Shown here piece by piece: positions 8,901 through 18,193 of a DNA stretch of 64,000 bases. This stretch comes from Candidatus Heimdallarchaeota archaeon. Its GTDB lineage: Archaea; Asgardarchaeota; Heimdallarchaeia; JABLTI01. The translations under genes were made by a program, and so were the position numbers. The notes under the pieces are model-generated. The model worked only from the letters and a program-made list of their open reading frames with translations. It was not told where the DNA came from and searched no databases. Position 1 is the first letter of the stretch, and every line of letters begins with the position of its first letter. The stretch lies in NCBI GenBank assembly GCA_019058275.1, contig JAHLVW010000108.1, positions 1 to 64,000 of the forward strand, in the 5' to 3' direction.

Positions 8901-9158
8901 CTTTTTGCTCTCCTTTTTTAGGGTCAATTGTACATTTCGAGTTTTGTTTAGGACAATTTGTTATTGGTAACTATAATATGATTAATTTGAAATTCTAATA
9001 ATATAAATTGTTTGAAGGAAAAAGCTTTTACTAAAAAGTGTTAAGATGGCAATTCTTTTTAGTCAAGAGCAAGTTTTAATTCATAAAGATTTTATAAGGA
9101 TGACATTGTTTAATTATTAACTGTAAGAAATTTACCCTTTGGGAGATTTGATGAAGAA

Positions 9159-10232
9159 ATGTCTTTACGTCCAACATATAGAGCTATTGGAATTGACCTA
9201 GGTACTTCTACCATTAAGCTCTCCTGTGCTGATCATTTAAAGAAAATACCTTCTATAGTTGGCACCCCACTTGAGGGATGGAAAGGATTCAGTGGTGATT
9301 CGTCGCTTGAAATGAATTTGGTAATAAATGATGGCAATAGAACTTTATACGTTGGAGAGCTTGCTAGACTTCAAAGTGAAATAAAAAGGGAAATTGCTAG
9401 TGAAGGGAAAGTAAAAAGTATAGAAGATGCCGTTTTAGCTATTAAAGCGAGTTTAGCACTTATTTCTGACAAAGATTATGATCAAATAGTTATGGCCACT
9501 GGTGTTCCTGTAGCTTCATCAAAGAAAGAAATGGTCAAACTCGCCAAAGGTTTGAAAGGGAATATGGAAATTAATGTTGAAAATGAAGCTACAGGAGAAA
9601 AAATTAATCGTAAGCTTACAATTAAGCATTGCATAGTTATGCCTGAACCCTTTGGAACGTATTATTATACCTTGAAAACTGAAGGGGAATCAAGAGCTGT
9701 TGATGCTATTGTTATTGATGTAGGTCATGGCTCAACTGATATTTTGACATTATATGAAGGAAGATTAATGCGACAAGCTTCTGGAAGCTTAGAAGAGGCT
9801 ACCGATACATTAACACGTAGGATTGCTCAAGAATTGCAAAATCAAACAGGGAAGATTCTAAGACCCTTTGATCTCATGACATCACTTTCTCAAGGAAAGG
9901 ATGTTTTGACGATTGGAGGTGAACGTTGGGATATACTAGGAATGAAAGAGTATCACATTGAGAATATTGCAGACGTTATTTTAGATGAAGTTAATAGACT
10001 AATAGGAACCTTGCCACCAGATGCAATAATTGAAAAAGTAATTTTGTGTGGTGGAGGAATTCACCTCTTTGGTGATAGATTAAGACAAGGTTTTGAATAC
10101 GCAGGATTATCCGAACACCCAGAGATGTTGATAATGCCTGAAAATCCAGTAATGTCCAATGCCATGGGCTTTGAACTATTTGCTAGAAAATTCATCACAG
10201 ACTTAGGAGATAATGGGCAAAATGAGTTCTAA
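9159..10232 (+). CDS. Actin-like ATPase of the ParM/Ta0583 type
   Basis: Filament-forming actin-fold ATPase of 357 residues. The phosphate-1 loop GIDLGTSTIK is at residues 11-20, phosphate-2 is VIDVGHGSTDIL, and the adenosine motif is ILCGGGIHLF. Length and motif spacing fit ParM, Alp7A and archaeal Ta0583 rather than crenactin or eukaryotic actin, which have longer subdomain-4 inserts. Its 3' end overlaps the next gene, which encodes a ribbon-helix-helix protein; that is the ParM-ParR arrangement of plasmid segregation. Here it is chromosomal and continues into a helical protein and an MglA-like GTPase. A role in DNA segregation or positioning is inferred. GGGAG lies 13 nt upstream of the ATG. 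Confidence 0.88.
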   Translation: MSLRPTYRAIGIDLGTSTIKLSCADHLKKIPSIVGTPLEGWKGFSGDSSLEMNLVINDGNRTLYVGELARLQSEIKREIASEGKVKSIEDAVLAIKASLALISDKDYDQIVMATGVPVASSKKEMVKLAKGLKGNMEINVENEATGEKINRKLTIKHCIVMPEPFGTYYYTLKTEGESRAVDAIVIDVGHGSTDILTLYEGRLMRQASGSLEEATDTLTRRIAQELQNQTGKILRPFDLMTSLSQGKDVLTIGGERWDILGMKEYHIENIADVILDEVNRLIGTLPPDAIIEKVILCGGGIHLFGDRLRQGFEYAGLSEHPEMLIMPENPVMSNAMGFELFARKFITDLGDNGQNEF

Positions 10233-10878
10233 AAAACCAGCAACTGACAAAACAAAGAAGAGTACATCTAAGTCTAGTACTAAGAAAGATACACAAAAGA
10301 CTAAGAAAACTAAGACTAGCAAGGAAAAAACAAAAGAAGAAGAAACTGAAGAAGAGAAAGGAAAAAGAAGAAGTCTCATTTCAGCTTTAAAGAGAAGTAT
10401 TTCAGTAAAAGGTGGAACACCTATGGGAGCTATCAAAGATCCTATGAATATTGTCATTACTTTAAGTCCTGCAAAACATGTTGATATCATAGAATACATT
10501 GAAGGAAATGTTCCTGCAGGTGGAAGGGCTGAATGGGTTCGTGATTCTATCAGATTGAAAATGCGTATCGAAAAAGGTGTTTATGGATTAAGCACTACTG
10601 GACAAGATATTACACAAAAAGATTCTGAGGAAGCACTTCAAAGTGTATTTGGTCAATTTGCTGAAGTTATGACGAGAGTAATGTCTGATCTCAAAACAAG
10701 CCAACCTGCTCCCAGACAAGTTGAAGCTTCACCAAGACCAGCTCCAAGGGAAAGACCAGTGCGTGGTGGACCACCTCAATTAAGGAAATTAGAGATTGAT
10801 GAGAGTGCTATAGAAGAAGCAAAACCAGATAGACCTTCATTAGACGATGCTATAGGAGCAATTGTTGTCGTGGAATAG
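10213..10878 (+). CDS. Ribbon-helix-helix protein, putative ParR-like adaptor
   Basis: Protein of 221 residues in three parts. Residues 1-60 are a lysine/threonine/glutamate-rich disordered tail. Residues about 76-118 match a ribbon-helix-helix fold: strand MNIVITLSPAKH, helix VDIIEYIEGN, turn VPAGGRAEW, helix VRDSIRLKMRIE. Residues 140-221 include a Pro/Arg-rich linker and an acidic C-terminal segment (SLDDAIGAIVVVE). RHH proteins of the ParR/Omega type bind DNA as dimers, and ParR uses its C-terminus to hold the ParM filament; the conserved-looking tail could do the same. The gene overlaps the actin-like gene by 20 nt. No centromere-like iterated repeat is obvious next to it. Confidence 0.7.
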   Translation: MGKMSSKKPATDKTKKSTSKSSTKKDTQKTKKTKTSKEKTKEEETEEEKGKRRSLISALKRSISVKGGTPMGAIKDPMNIVITLSPAKHVDIIEYIEGNVPAGGRAEWVRDSIRLKMRIEKGVYGLSTTGQDITQKDSEEALQSVFGQFAEVMTRVMSDLKTSQPAPRQVEASPRPAPRERPVRGGPPQLRKLEIDESAIEEAKPDRPSLDDAIGAIVVVE

Positions 10879-10909
10879 GCTGTGAAAAATAAATAATGAG
10901 TGGAAGAAA

Positions 10910-12025
10910 ATGAAGATTCTATACAAAATTCCTCTAGATACTAAAGATCTATCAAATTTTCTTGAAGATGAAAAGAATTTTCTCATTGGTTTTTTGGGTA
11001 AATTAGAAGAAGTAAATGCAAAACCATTGGCTAAGAAATCAGCTGATTTACTAACAAAATTGAAAGAGGAACTACCTTCTGAAATTGAAATGATATTTCC
11101 ATTAAAAAATCCAAAAAATCAAATTCAGTCACTCCTTTCTATTGCCCAATCTTTTACGACAACATTCAAGAAGGCAAAACTCAAAGATTTTGGTATCAGC
11201 AGCAAGTGGGTTTTATTATCAAATGGATACCTAGGTAGTTTTGTTGAAGAGGATTATGAAATTGCTATATTACTTTATCTTATTGCTGCAATTTATCAAT
11301 CTCGAGCTTTAGCAAATGTTCAAACCAGCCCACAATATCGTTATTATTATATTTCTGCGCTTTCAGCACTATTGGGAGCAATTGAGTTCATGGATAGACT
11401 AACTCCAGATTCTGAACACTATGCTTATGCGTTTTATCAAATGCTGTTGATGCGAAAGCTTGATCTAGAAGCTGAAATAACAAAATCTGAAGCATTTAAT
11501 GCTAGAAAAAAGGGTGATTTTGATCGAGCAGCAAAGCTATTTGCAGGTGCAGCTTCATATCGATTTTCAATGATGAGTTATGAGCTTCCACCGGATTCAG
11601 ATAATAAAGTCAAAATTTACGCTTCAACTGAGCTTGGTATGGCTTGTTTCTACATAGCAGTAGGGTTAACCAATGTAAATGACTCCGAGAAAGCCTATTC
11701 CTATTTGCTTAAAGCAAGAAGCTACTTTGAAAATGCTGCAAAGCTCTCCGAAGATAACACAGATCTCTTAGAATCTGCTAATAAGAGGTTAGAATTAGTT
11801 AATCCATATATTGATCGAATTAAAGATACAATTGAACAAAGTGATATAAAAATTGAGGACATATCTGATCCACAACCACTTATGGTTCACCCAGAACCAA
11901 AACCAATTCTTTCACCCAATGACACAACTCAAGAACAAACTCTAATTTGCTCTAATTGTATCAAAAAAATACCATGGACCGATGTTTGTCCTGAATGTAA
12001 AGAAATCATAATTCCAATTGAATAA
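10910..12025 (+). CDS. Helical-repeat (TPR/MIT-like) protein with C-terminal zinc ribbon
   Basis: Protein of 371 residues not assigned to a named family. Residues 100-300 consist of helix pairs with TPR- or MIT-like spacing (FNARKKGDFDRAAKLFAGAA and the later ELGMACFYIAVGLTNVND and AYSYLLKARSYFENAAKL). A flexible proline-rich linker leads to a zinc ribbon at the C-terminus: CSNC, then CPEC. It lies between the RHH gene and the MglA-type GTPase gene with gaps of about 30 nt on each side, so it belongs to that unit and may be the scaffold linking filament and GTPase (inferred). Confidence 0.65.
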   Translation: MKILYKIPLDTKDLSNFLEDEKNFLIGFLGKLEEVNAKPLAKKSADLLTKLKEELPSEIEMIFPLKNPKNQIQSLLSIAQSFTTTFKKAKLKDFGISSKWVLLSNGYLGSFVEEDYEIAILLYLIAAIYQSRALANVQTSPQYRYYYISALSALLGAIEFMDRLTPDSEHYAYAFYQMLLMRKLDLEAEITKSEAFNARKKGDFDRAAKLFAGAASYRFSMMSYELPPDSDNKVKIYASTELGMACFYIAVGLTNVNDSEKAYSYLLKARSYFENAAKLSEDNTDLLESANKRLELVNPYIDRIKDTIEQSDIKIEDISDPQPLMVHPEPKPILSPNDTTQEQTLICSNCIKKIPWTDVCPECKEIIIPIE

Positions 12026-12051
12026 AAGTCAAAATACTAAGAGGTCTTGCA

Positions 12052-12783
12052 TTGCTTATACACAAGTATCGAACTATTAGGTCCTTAAAGATCTGTTATT
12101 GGGGACCCAGCATGTCAGGAAAAACCTTTACTGTAACAGCAATTAAAGTCATGAAATCTTTAGAGAATCCTAAAAGTGTTTTCGATTTTGTAACAGTAGC
12201 AGATCAAGAAACAGGTCGAACTGTTTTCTTTGACCAAGCAGTTTTTGGGTTTGGTAATAAACCAGAAACTAATGAATTCTTGTTTAAAATCCATGTTTTT
12301 ACAACTGCAGGACAAAAAAGACTCAAAGAAACACGTAAAGTTGTGTTACAGGGAATTCGTGGTCTAGTTCTTGTAGTTGATGCTGATTTAGATAATTGGG
12401 AACAGAATATTTGGTCATTACGAGAATTAAAGGAACTAAAAGGAAACGATATTAAAGAACAGAAAATTCCCTGTACTGTTTTTGTAAATAAACAAGATCT
12501 TCCTTGGGGAAGGAAAATTTCTCACAGACATGTTGAGCAGCTTTTTAAAGCAGCGGAAGTATCGGATCTCTTTCCTGAGCTTAAGGGGTGTGTCTTTGGT
12601 GGCTCTTGTCAGCAAGCAAGAGATGACTTGGAACATCTCCTAAGAACTACTCCGAGAGATCTAATCCTTAACTCAAAAGGACAATTAAAACGGGAATTTC
12701 GACCAAAATCATTCAATCCGCTTATAAAATCACTTGAGAATATTGTAAAGCAGGTAATTAAGAAACAATTATTAGAAAAGTAG
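12052..12783 (+). CDS. MglA-type small GTPase
   Basis: GTPase of 243 residues. It has the MglA-style P-loop YWGPSMSGKT near residues 17-26, a G3 motif TTAGQ, and G4 NKQDL. MglA proteins control cell polarity and motility in bacteria and pair with Roadblock-fold MglB. Roadblock genes exist at 1322 and 40270 but not in this unit. TTG 12052 is chosen because GAGGT at 12041-12045 lies 6 nt upstream. The 60-residue C-terminal extension is basic and helical. It is the last gene of the actin-like unit. Confidence 0.83.
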   Translation: MLIHKYRTIRSLKICYWGPSMSGKTFTVTAIKVMKSLENPKSVFDFVTVADQETGRTVFFDQAVFGFGNKPETNEFLFKIHVFTTAGQKRLKETRKVVLQGIRGLVLVVDADLDNWEQNIWSLRELKELKGNDIKEQKIPCTVFVNKQDLPWGRKISHRHVEQLFKAAEVSDLFPELKGCVFGGSCQQARDDLEHLLRTTPRDLILNSKGQLKREFRPKSFNPLIKSLENIVKQVIKKQLLEK

Positions 12784-12975
12784 CATTTTTATCTAAAAAC
12801 ATAAGAATTAGCTCAAAGTATGCAACAATCGGTAATTATTAGTATTTGTTATGAAAAATCTGTTAAAGTATACTATATTTATATTTGAATTGCTAAGAAG
12901 TATATACAAGTGAAAAAATTCGACAAAAAGCAGGCTCTCACATAAATAGACCATTTGTAAAGGGATTGTGTAACT

Positions 12976-15900
12976 ATGTTTAAGAAATTCTTCTCTTGGT
13001 TGAAGAGACTCTTCAAAAGAAAGGAAAAAGAAGAAGTAATAGTAGAAACTCTCGAGATTACTGAAGTACTAGAAGAAGAGGAAATTGCAATTGAAGAATA
13101 TAGTCCAGATATTTTTCAAGTTGGAGAAGATGAAAGACAGCTTTTTGAAGAAGAAATGGAGCTTGAACAACAAGTTAGAGAGCTAAAAAGGGATAAAGAA
13201 ACCATTCAAAACATAGAACAATTACTTGATCAAATTACATCTGAAAAAGATATTTTTAAGATATTAGGAGCAGATGATTTTTGGAATGCAACAGCATACT
13301 GCACTACTGTTCGAGAGAAATTTGCTAAAGCTAAAGAAGATAAGGATGAAGAGCAACAACTCAAGCACTTTTGGCGTACAAACAAAATGTATATGCGTTC
13401 TCTGGAAGCTTATCGAGATGCAATAGCTAAAAGTGATATGCTAAGAGCTCGAGTAATGCTTCTAAATATTCGAATGCTCTATGATGTATTAATAGGAATG
13501 CATAAATTGAGTCAAAAGGTTATACCCAAACCACAAACTTTGGATATAGAAATGCGTAAAGAATATGTGAAAGATGTTCTTGTCGAAATCTTGGAAAAGA
13601 GTACTTTCCCTTTAAGCATTAAAGAAATCATTGATGAGGTAAGAAAAAGCGAATTAAAATCGGTTTTAGAGCTCTTCACTGAAGAATCCACTCAATTCTA
13701 TTTAGAATCACTTGTTGAGGATGAATTCATCAAGCAAATTAAAAGGTATATTGAGATTGCACCACCACCATTACCAAATATAACTCCAGAAATGAGTGAG
13801 TTAATACCAGAAGCAATCTTTGAGTATACCTACGCTCCTGATGTTAAAATGTATCGCAGAGAGGACATTGGCAGAGAAGAGCTGTCTGCTCTCTTTCCAC
13901 CTGAAATTTACAAAGGATTGCAAGAAAGAGGTTTTTATCGTATTGGAGATGTTCAGGGTCGTTTGGATGAACTTCAAAAGGTCTTACTTGAGGAATTAGA
14001 ATTTGAGCCGGATATGACTACTATTTCGATTGGTATATTAAGTGAACGCTTAGGACGTCTTGATTCAATACAACAAACACAATTAACTCAGAGATCACTA
14101 ATTGAAAAACGAAGGCTAACTCAAGCGAAGGTTGAAGAAGTCGGTAATATAGAAAGTGAAACACAAGAAGCAGAAATTCAGTCTGTGAAAGCTGAAAGAA
14201 AAGAGATCATCATGAACATAATAAATCAAGATATAATTAATTCACCAATACCTCGTCCTTATCAGCTAGAAGCATACTATATGTTCAAGGGTGATAATTA
14301 TAATGCAAGTATTATTGATTCTCCAACAGGTTCTGGTAAAACATTAATGGGAATGATGTGTATCCAGGACTGGTTAAGAACATTAAGAAAAGATGAATCA
14401 ATTTTAGTTCTTGTACCTACACTAAACTATCAATCACAGTGGGTTGATTCCATTTGCTTCAATGAGATTGGTTTGCAAATTTCTTCAAACTTTGTTTTCT
14501 CTGGAACAATTACCCAACTTGAGAATTTCATATCGAAAACACGTGAGATCCCACCAATTATTATTCTTACTTATACCTCACTTGCTCAAGTTCTCGGAGC
14601 TAAAACTAAAAAGGAACGAGAGCTTAAACAATTGATAAATTGGTTAGGTATTCGTAATGTTCTCTTTGACGAAGCTCATAAAATAGTTGAACAAGAAGCA
14701 AGTGCTACTTATCAAGTAGCTAAAAGACTTGTTAAACTATATAAGGGTGCACATATTGAGAATTTTATTGGTTTCTCCGGAACTGCTAAAGCTTATGAGA
14801 AAGATTTCAAACGTTTAGGATTAAAACTAATTTATATTGTTCCTGAGAAAGAACTTGTTTTACACGGATTTGTTGCTCCTATTGCTGAATTAGGTGTAAC
14901 CTTTGCTTACTCCGGTAGAGAGAAAGCTATTCGAGAGATTCACAATGAAATTAAGGTAAATATGAAACAGCTTTGGAGTTATTTCGGTTACAATAACATG
15001 CGACGCCAATTTCAAAAGATATCAATGAATGAACGTCTATTTATTTGTAAAGAACTTCTAGGAATGTATCAAAGTTACAGAAGTGATATCGTTACTGAGA
15101 AACTAAAACTAAAATTTGCAGAATGGGCACCAAGTAGAGAGAAAGGTCCACTAACATTAAATGATGTGAATCTAGTTCAAGCAGTTCAGATTTATAATGG
15201 ATGGTCTGATATTTCGTTAGCTTATAATTCAAATCACACTAATTCGGCTCGTGAAATAGTTGAAGAAACAGATGAGCTCATTATGCGTTTAGAACAACTA
15301 ATTCGAATACCTAGTTTGCAAAAAATGATAACAAGTGAGAAATATGGAAAAAGAATGCTTAAATGTAACACTCTTTACAATATTAGAAAGGAGAGTAAGA
15401 ATCGAAGAGAAGCGATCAAGAAAGTAAGAGATATTATGTGTTCTACAATGGTTGGAATCTACAGAGCACTCGACGTATGGGCTAGAACCAAAATTGGTGA
15501 AGGAAGAGTAGGAACGCTACAATCAATAATTAATGCAGAAGAAGAAATTAGAGATGTTAAGGGGGTAGTAATATTTGATAGAGGACGAACAATAAAAACT
15601 GAAAGTGAAACTGATATTGGATCTCCTGGTTTTTCTGGTGTAGGTGGAAGCTTTGCACAAAGCTTAGGAACTAATATTATCAAATACAATCCTATTGCTG
15701 TTCAATCCTCTGAAATGTATATTAGCTCTAATCCGAATTTGGAAAAGCCATTACAAGTTATGATGGCTGACTTTATTCGTAATGAAGTAATTGTGGATAA
15801 ACTAACTGAAAGGATTTTCATGGAAATTATTTATGAATTGCCTTTCCAAGATCAGCTTAGCAATTTCATTTATTTGACATTCAAAGAATTAATGGTAAGT

Positions 15901-17166
15901 TATGCTTCAACTTTGAAGAAAGTTTTTCGAGCTAGATATGGGGAATTTTCCAAGAAGGTTTTCCAACCATTAAGTGAATTCATAAATGAGATGGTAATTC
16001 TTGATGCAAATATAGCACTAGCAGTTAACTTGCTAAAAGATCGTATAGATAATCCATCGATAAGGATTAATAACATAGTGCTAATGCTTTTTGACTATGC
16101 AATTATCGCTCGTAAAATAGAATTTGCTAAGAAGAAAACATTACAGACAGCTTCAGGTGAATTACAAGATTATTATTCACTAAATATGCCTTCTGGTAGA
16201 CAGAAACAATTAATCTATGATCTTGTTTCTGACTTTCTTGATTCAGAAGAGCTACCTATTCAATTGGTTTTTGTTTCTTCCTGGGCAAGAACTGGATGGG
16301 ATGTTAGGACGCCTGACATTTTAATAGATGCAACAGCAACCCGAGATGTAACTGCTTGGCAGCAATTACGTGGAAGAGCTATGCGAGCTCTAGAAAGTTG
16401 GACTATTGAATGTTATAGTACAATTGCAATTCTTTTGGGTAAAAGTGGTAGTGCGAATAAGGTAATCCAAAGATTACCAATAGAGATGCAAAAAAATTTC
16501 AGGAAGATTAGAGAGGAATTTGCTCCAAAGGAAGAATTGAATGAAGAAATGATTGAACTTCTACATAATTCTATAGATGAAGCAAAAATTACTTCGGAAG
16601 ATAAAGTTGCATTAAAAATCAAAGTGAATTCTGGGAAGGTAAATAAATTATCAACAACAGAGAGAATGAAATTAATCATTTATCTTATGCTTGCTAAGAA
16701 TAAAGTTGCTCATATTTTTGAGATGGTTAAAGCGTCAGGTTCAACCAGACAAGTAGAATTAGACAAAGGAACCGGAACTTGGAGAAGGAAAGCTTCAATC
16801 GCTAAAAAACATAGAGATGAACCACTCTTACCAGTTCCAGGATCTGAAAGAAGAAGAGGTAAATATATTGCACCTTTAATCTATGCAAAAGATCCAACTG
16901 CAGATACCCCTTTAGAAGTACGTTCTACACTTAAGAATCTCTTACATAATCTAGATGAAGATTTATTGGATAATTGGGTTCTTTCACTGATTGAGGAAGG
17001 AGATACGCAACAACGTTTAACGGTGGATTCTGAAACTGAACGTGAGCGTGAAGATCTAGAAGCACTTGCTCGAGATGAAAAGATAACAGCACGACTAGAA
17101 ATAGATGGTGTAACAGAAGATTTATTGAAAGATTTCTTAAGTAAAATAGACTCTGTTGAGTTTTAG
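12976..17166 (+). CDS. Very large SF2 DEAH helicase/ATPase
   Basis: A 1396-residue protein. Residues 1-20 (MFKKFFSWLKRLFKRKEKEE) form a basic amphipathic helix that could bind membrane. A long acidic/helical region follows with a possible winged helix near residues 195-255. The SF2 core has RPYQLEAYYMF (Q-like motif), Walker A DSPTGSGKT near 450, DEAH at 565-568, FSGTAK (motif III-like) and QQLRGRAMR (motif VI) near 1130. About 450 residues separate the two RecA lobes, an exceptionally long insertion. Relatives would be XPB or restriction-type helicases, but no nuclease motif is visible. It follows the MglA gene by 190 nt. Confidence 0.78.
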   Translation: MFKKFFSWLKRLFKRKEKEEVIVETLEITEVLEEEEIAIEEYSPDIFQVGEDERQLFEEEMELEQQVRELKRDKETIQNIEQLLDQITSEKDIFKILGADDFWNATAYCTTVREKFAKAKEDKDEEQQLKHFWRTNKMYMRSLEAYRDAIAKSDMLRARVMLLNIRMLYDVLIGMHKLSQKVIPKPQTLDIEMRKEYVKDVLVEILEKSTFPLSIKEIIDEVRKSELKSVLELFTEESTQFYLESLVEDEFIKQIKRYIEIAPPPLPNITPEMSELIPEAIFEYTYAPDVKMYRREDIGREELSALFPPEIYKGLQERGFYRIGDVQGRLDELQKVLLEELEFEPDMTTISIGILSERLGRLDSIQQTQLTQRSLIEKRRLTQAKVEEVGNIESETQEAEIQSVKAERKEIIMNIINQDIINSPIPRPYQLEAYYMFKGDNYNASIIDSPTGSGKTLMGMMCIQDWLRTLRKDESILVLVPTLNYQSQWVDSICFNEIGLQISSNFVFSGTITQLENFISKTREIPPIIILTYTSLAQVLGAKTKKERELKQLINWLGIRNVLFDEAHKIVEQEASATYQVAKRLVKLYKGAHIENFIGFSGTAKAYEKDFKRLGLKLIYIVPEKELVLHGFVAPIAELGVTFAYSGREKAIREIHNEIKVNMKQLWSYFGYNNMRRQFQKISMNERLFICKELLGMYQSYRSDIVTEKLKLKFAEWAPSREKGPLTLNDVNLVQAVQIYNGWSDISLAYNSNHTNSAREIVEETDELIMRLEQLIRIPSLQKMITSEKYGKRMLKCNTLYNIRKESKNRREAIKKVRDIMCSTMVGIYRALDVWARTKIGEGRVGTLQSIINAEEEIRDVKGVVIFDRGRTIKTESETDIGSPGFSGVGGSFAQSLGTNIIKYNPIAVQSSEMYISSNPNLEKPLQVMMADFIRNEVIVDKLTERIFMEIIYELPFQDQLSNFIYLTFKELMVSYASTLKKVFRARYGEFSKKVFQPLSEFINEMVILDANIALAVNLLKDRIDNPSIRINNIVLMLFDYAIIARKIEFAKKKTLQTASGELQDYYSLNMPSGRQKQLIYDLVSDFLDSEELPIQLVFVSSWARTGWDVRTPDILIDATATRDVTAWQQLRGRAMRALESWTIECYSTIAILLGKSGSANKVIQRLPIEMQKNFRKIREEFAPKEELNEEMIELLHNSIDEAKITSEDKVALKIKVNSGKVNKLSTTERMKLIIYLMLAKNKVAHIFEMVKASGSTRQVELDKGTGTWRRKASIAKKHRDEPLLPVPGSERRRGKYIAPLIYAKDPTADTPLEVRSTLKNLLHNLDEDLLDNWVLSLIEEGDTQQRLTVDSETEREREDLEALARDEKITARLEIDGVTEDLLKDFLSKIDSVEF

Positions 17167-17181
17167 TATTTCCTCAACAGA
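17152..17181. terminator. Hairpin terminator between convergent genes
   Basis: TCTGTTGAG at 17152-17160 pairs perfectly with CTCAACAGA at 17173-17181. The hairpin spans the stop codon of the helicase gene and precedes the convergent regulator gene. Confidence 0.6.
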
Positions 17182-17190
17182 TTAACATTT

Positions 17191-17574
17191 TTAACTTGAA
17201 TTCTTTGCAAAGAAAAGAATCTTAGGTCTTCCTCGTTTATTAGTACGAACAGGCTTTTTCTCTACTTGCCCTTTCATGATTAGTTTAGCTAAGATATCGT
17301 ATAAAGTAGTTCTTGGCATATTAGTTAAAGATGCTAACGTATTCCTTGTAATAGGTCCTTTTTCTAACAAGATTTTAACTAAGAACTCCTCTATAGGTAC
17401 CTGTTTCATATCAAGCTTTTCTTCACCATATACGAAGGCTGTTCTTTGACTATAAACGATTTGATTATTCGAGACTTCCGTCTCTTCTAATTGCTTTCGG
17501 ATTAGTTTACTTATTTCCTCATTAATACTATATTCCTCGTTCACAATACATTCCCTCTCATATTGTTTATCCAT
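17191..17574 (-). CDS. Winged-helix transcriptional regulator
   Basis: DNA-binding protein of 127 residues. Residues 62-120 form a MarR/TrmB-like winged helix: FLVKILLEKGPITRNTLAS, a recognition helix with MPRTTLYDILAKLIMKGQVE, and a basic wing KPVRTNKRGRPKILFF. The N-terminal 60 residues are acidic and helical and may dimerise or sense a ligand. The target is unknown. It converges on the helicase gene and diverges from the RING-like gene, whose promoter it could control. Confidence 0.75.
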   Translation of the reverse strand: MDKQYERECIVNEEYSINEEISKLIRKQLEETEVSNNQIVYSQRTAFVYGEEKLDMKQVPIEEFLVKILLEKGPITRNTLASLTNMPRTTLYDILAKLIMKGQVEKKPVRTNKRGRPKILFFAKNSS

Positions 17575-17740
17575 CTTACTACATTTTAGTGAATAATAAA
17601 CCTTATGCGATATATCGATAATATAAATTTTTTTGGTATATTATACATTTAATATATTACTTCATCTGTTTTATTAATATAATGCATTTCAAAACTCTTT
17701 TAATCCTTTTTGAATAAAGAGACTTAAGGTAAATTAGAGT

Positions 17741-18154
17741 GTGACAAATCTGAAAGGGCAGAATATCGATTTCTCTACTAGAATTATTAATCCTAAAAAG
17801 AGAAATTCTTCATCTGGCAATAAAAAAGATTATAAGAATATCTCAGGTGATTTTGTAGAATTCAAAGCTAGTGTAATAAAAAAAGATAAGCTTGATAAAA
17901 TATCACAACTTCAAGGAACAAATGTTATTTTCAGTATTGCTAAAATTTCCAAATGGTCTTGGGAAGAAAAGAAACCTGCTGTCTGCATGATTTGTAAGTT
18001 AGCATTAAAATCTGGGCAAAATGTTGCCCGTTGCCCAATGTGTCATTCACTCTTTCATAACGAACATGTTTTCGAGTGGTTAAAAATAAAAGGGAAATGT
18101 CCTGTTTGTTTGCAAAGTTTACACCCTGGAGGAACAGAGGAAGTTAAACTTTAA
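17741..18154 (+). CDS. Small RING-like zinc-finger protein
   Basis: Protein of 137 residues whose C-terminal half carries a cross-brace-type zinc finger: Cys82-x2-Cys85, Cys98, Cys101, His102, His106, His109 and Cys120-x2-Cys123. The segment CHSLFHNEHVFEWL followed by CPVC has the spacing of RING-H2 fingers (C-x-H-x-F-H-x2-C then W-L), with His in place of one Cys. Small RING proteins act as E3-like factors in archaeal ubiquitin-type systems, and an Rpn11-like protease gene lies 11 kb away. E3 activity is inferred. The N-terminal 75 residues are basic and probably disordered. GTG start. A coiled-coil gene follows 39 nt downstream. Confidence 0.65.
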   Translation: MTNLKGQNIDFSTRIINPKKRNSSSGNKKDYKNISGDFVEFKASVIKKDKLDKISQLQGTNVIFSIAKISKWSWEEKKPAVCMICKLALKSGQNVARCPMCHSLFHNEHVFEWLKIKGKCPVCLQSLHPGGTEEVKL

Positions 18155-18193
18155 TAGTTGTTTTAGAAAGATAAAGAAAAGAGCTGTTAGATT

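Noticed and set aside
9159..10878. Integrated plasmid carrying ParM-ParR
   Set aside because: No replication gene, integrase or iterated centromere repeats nearby; flanking genes and base composition look chromosomal.
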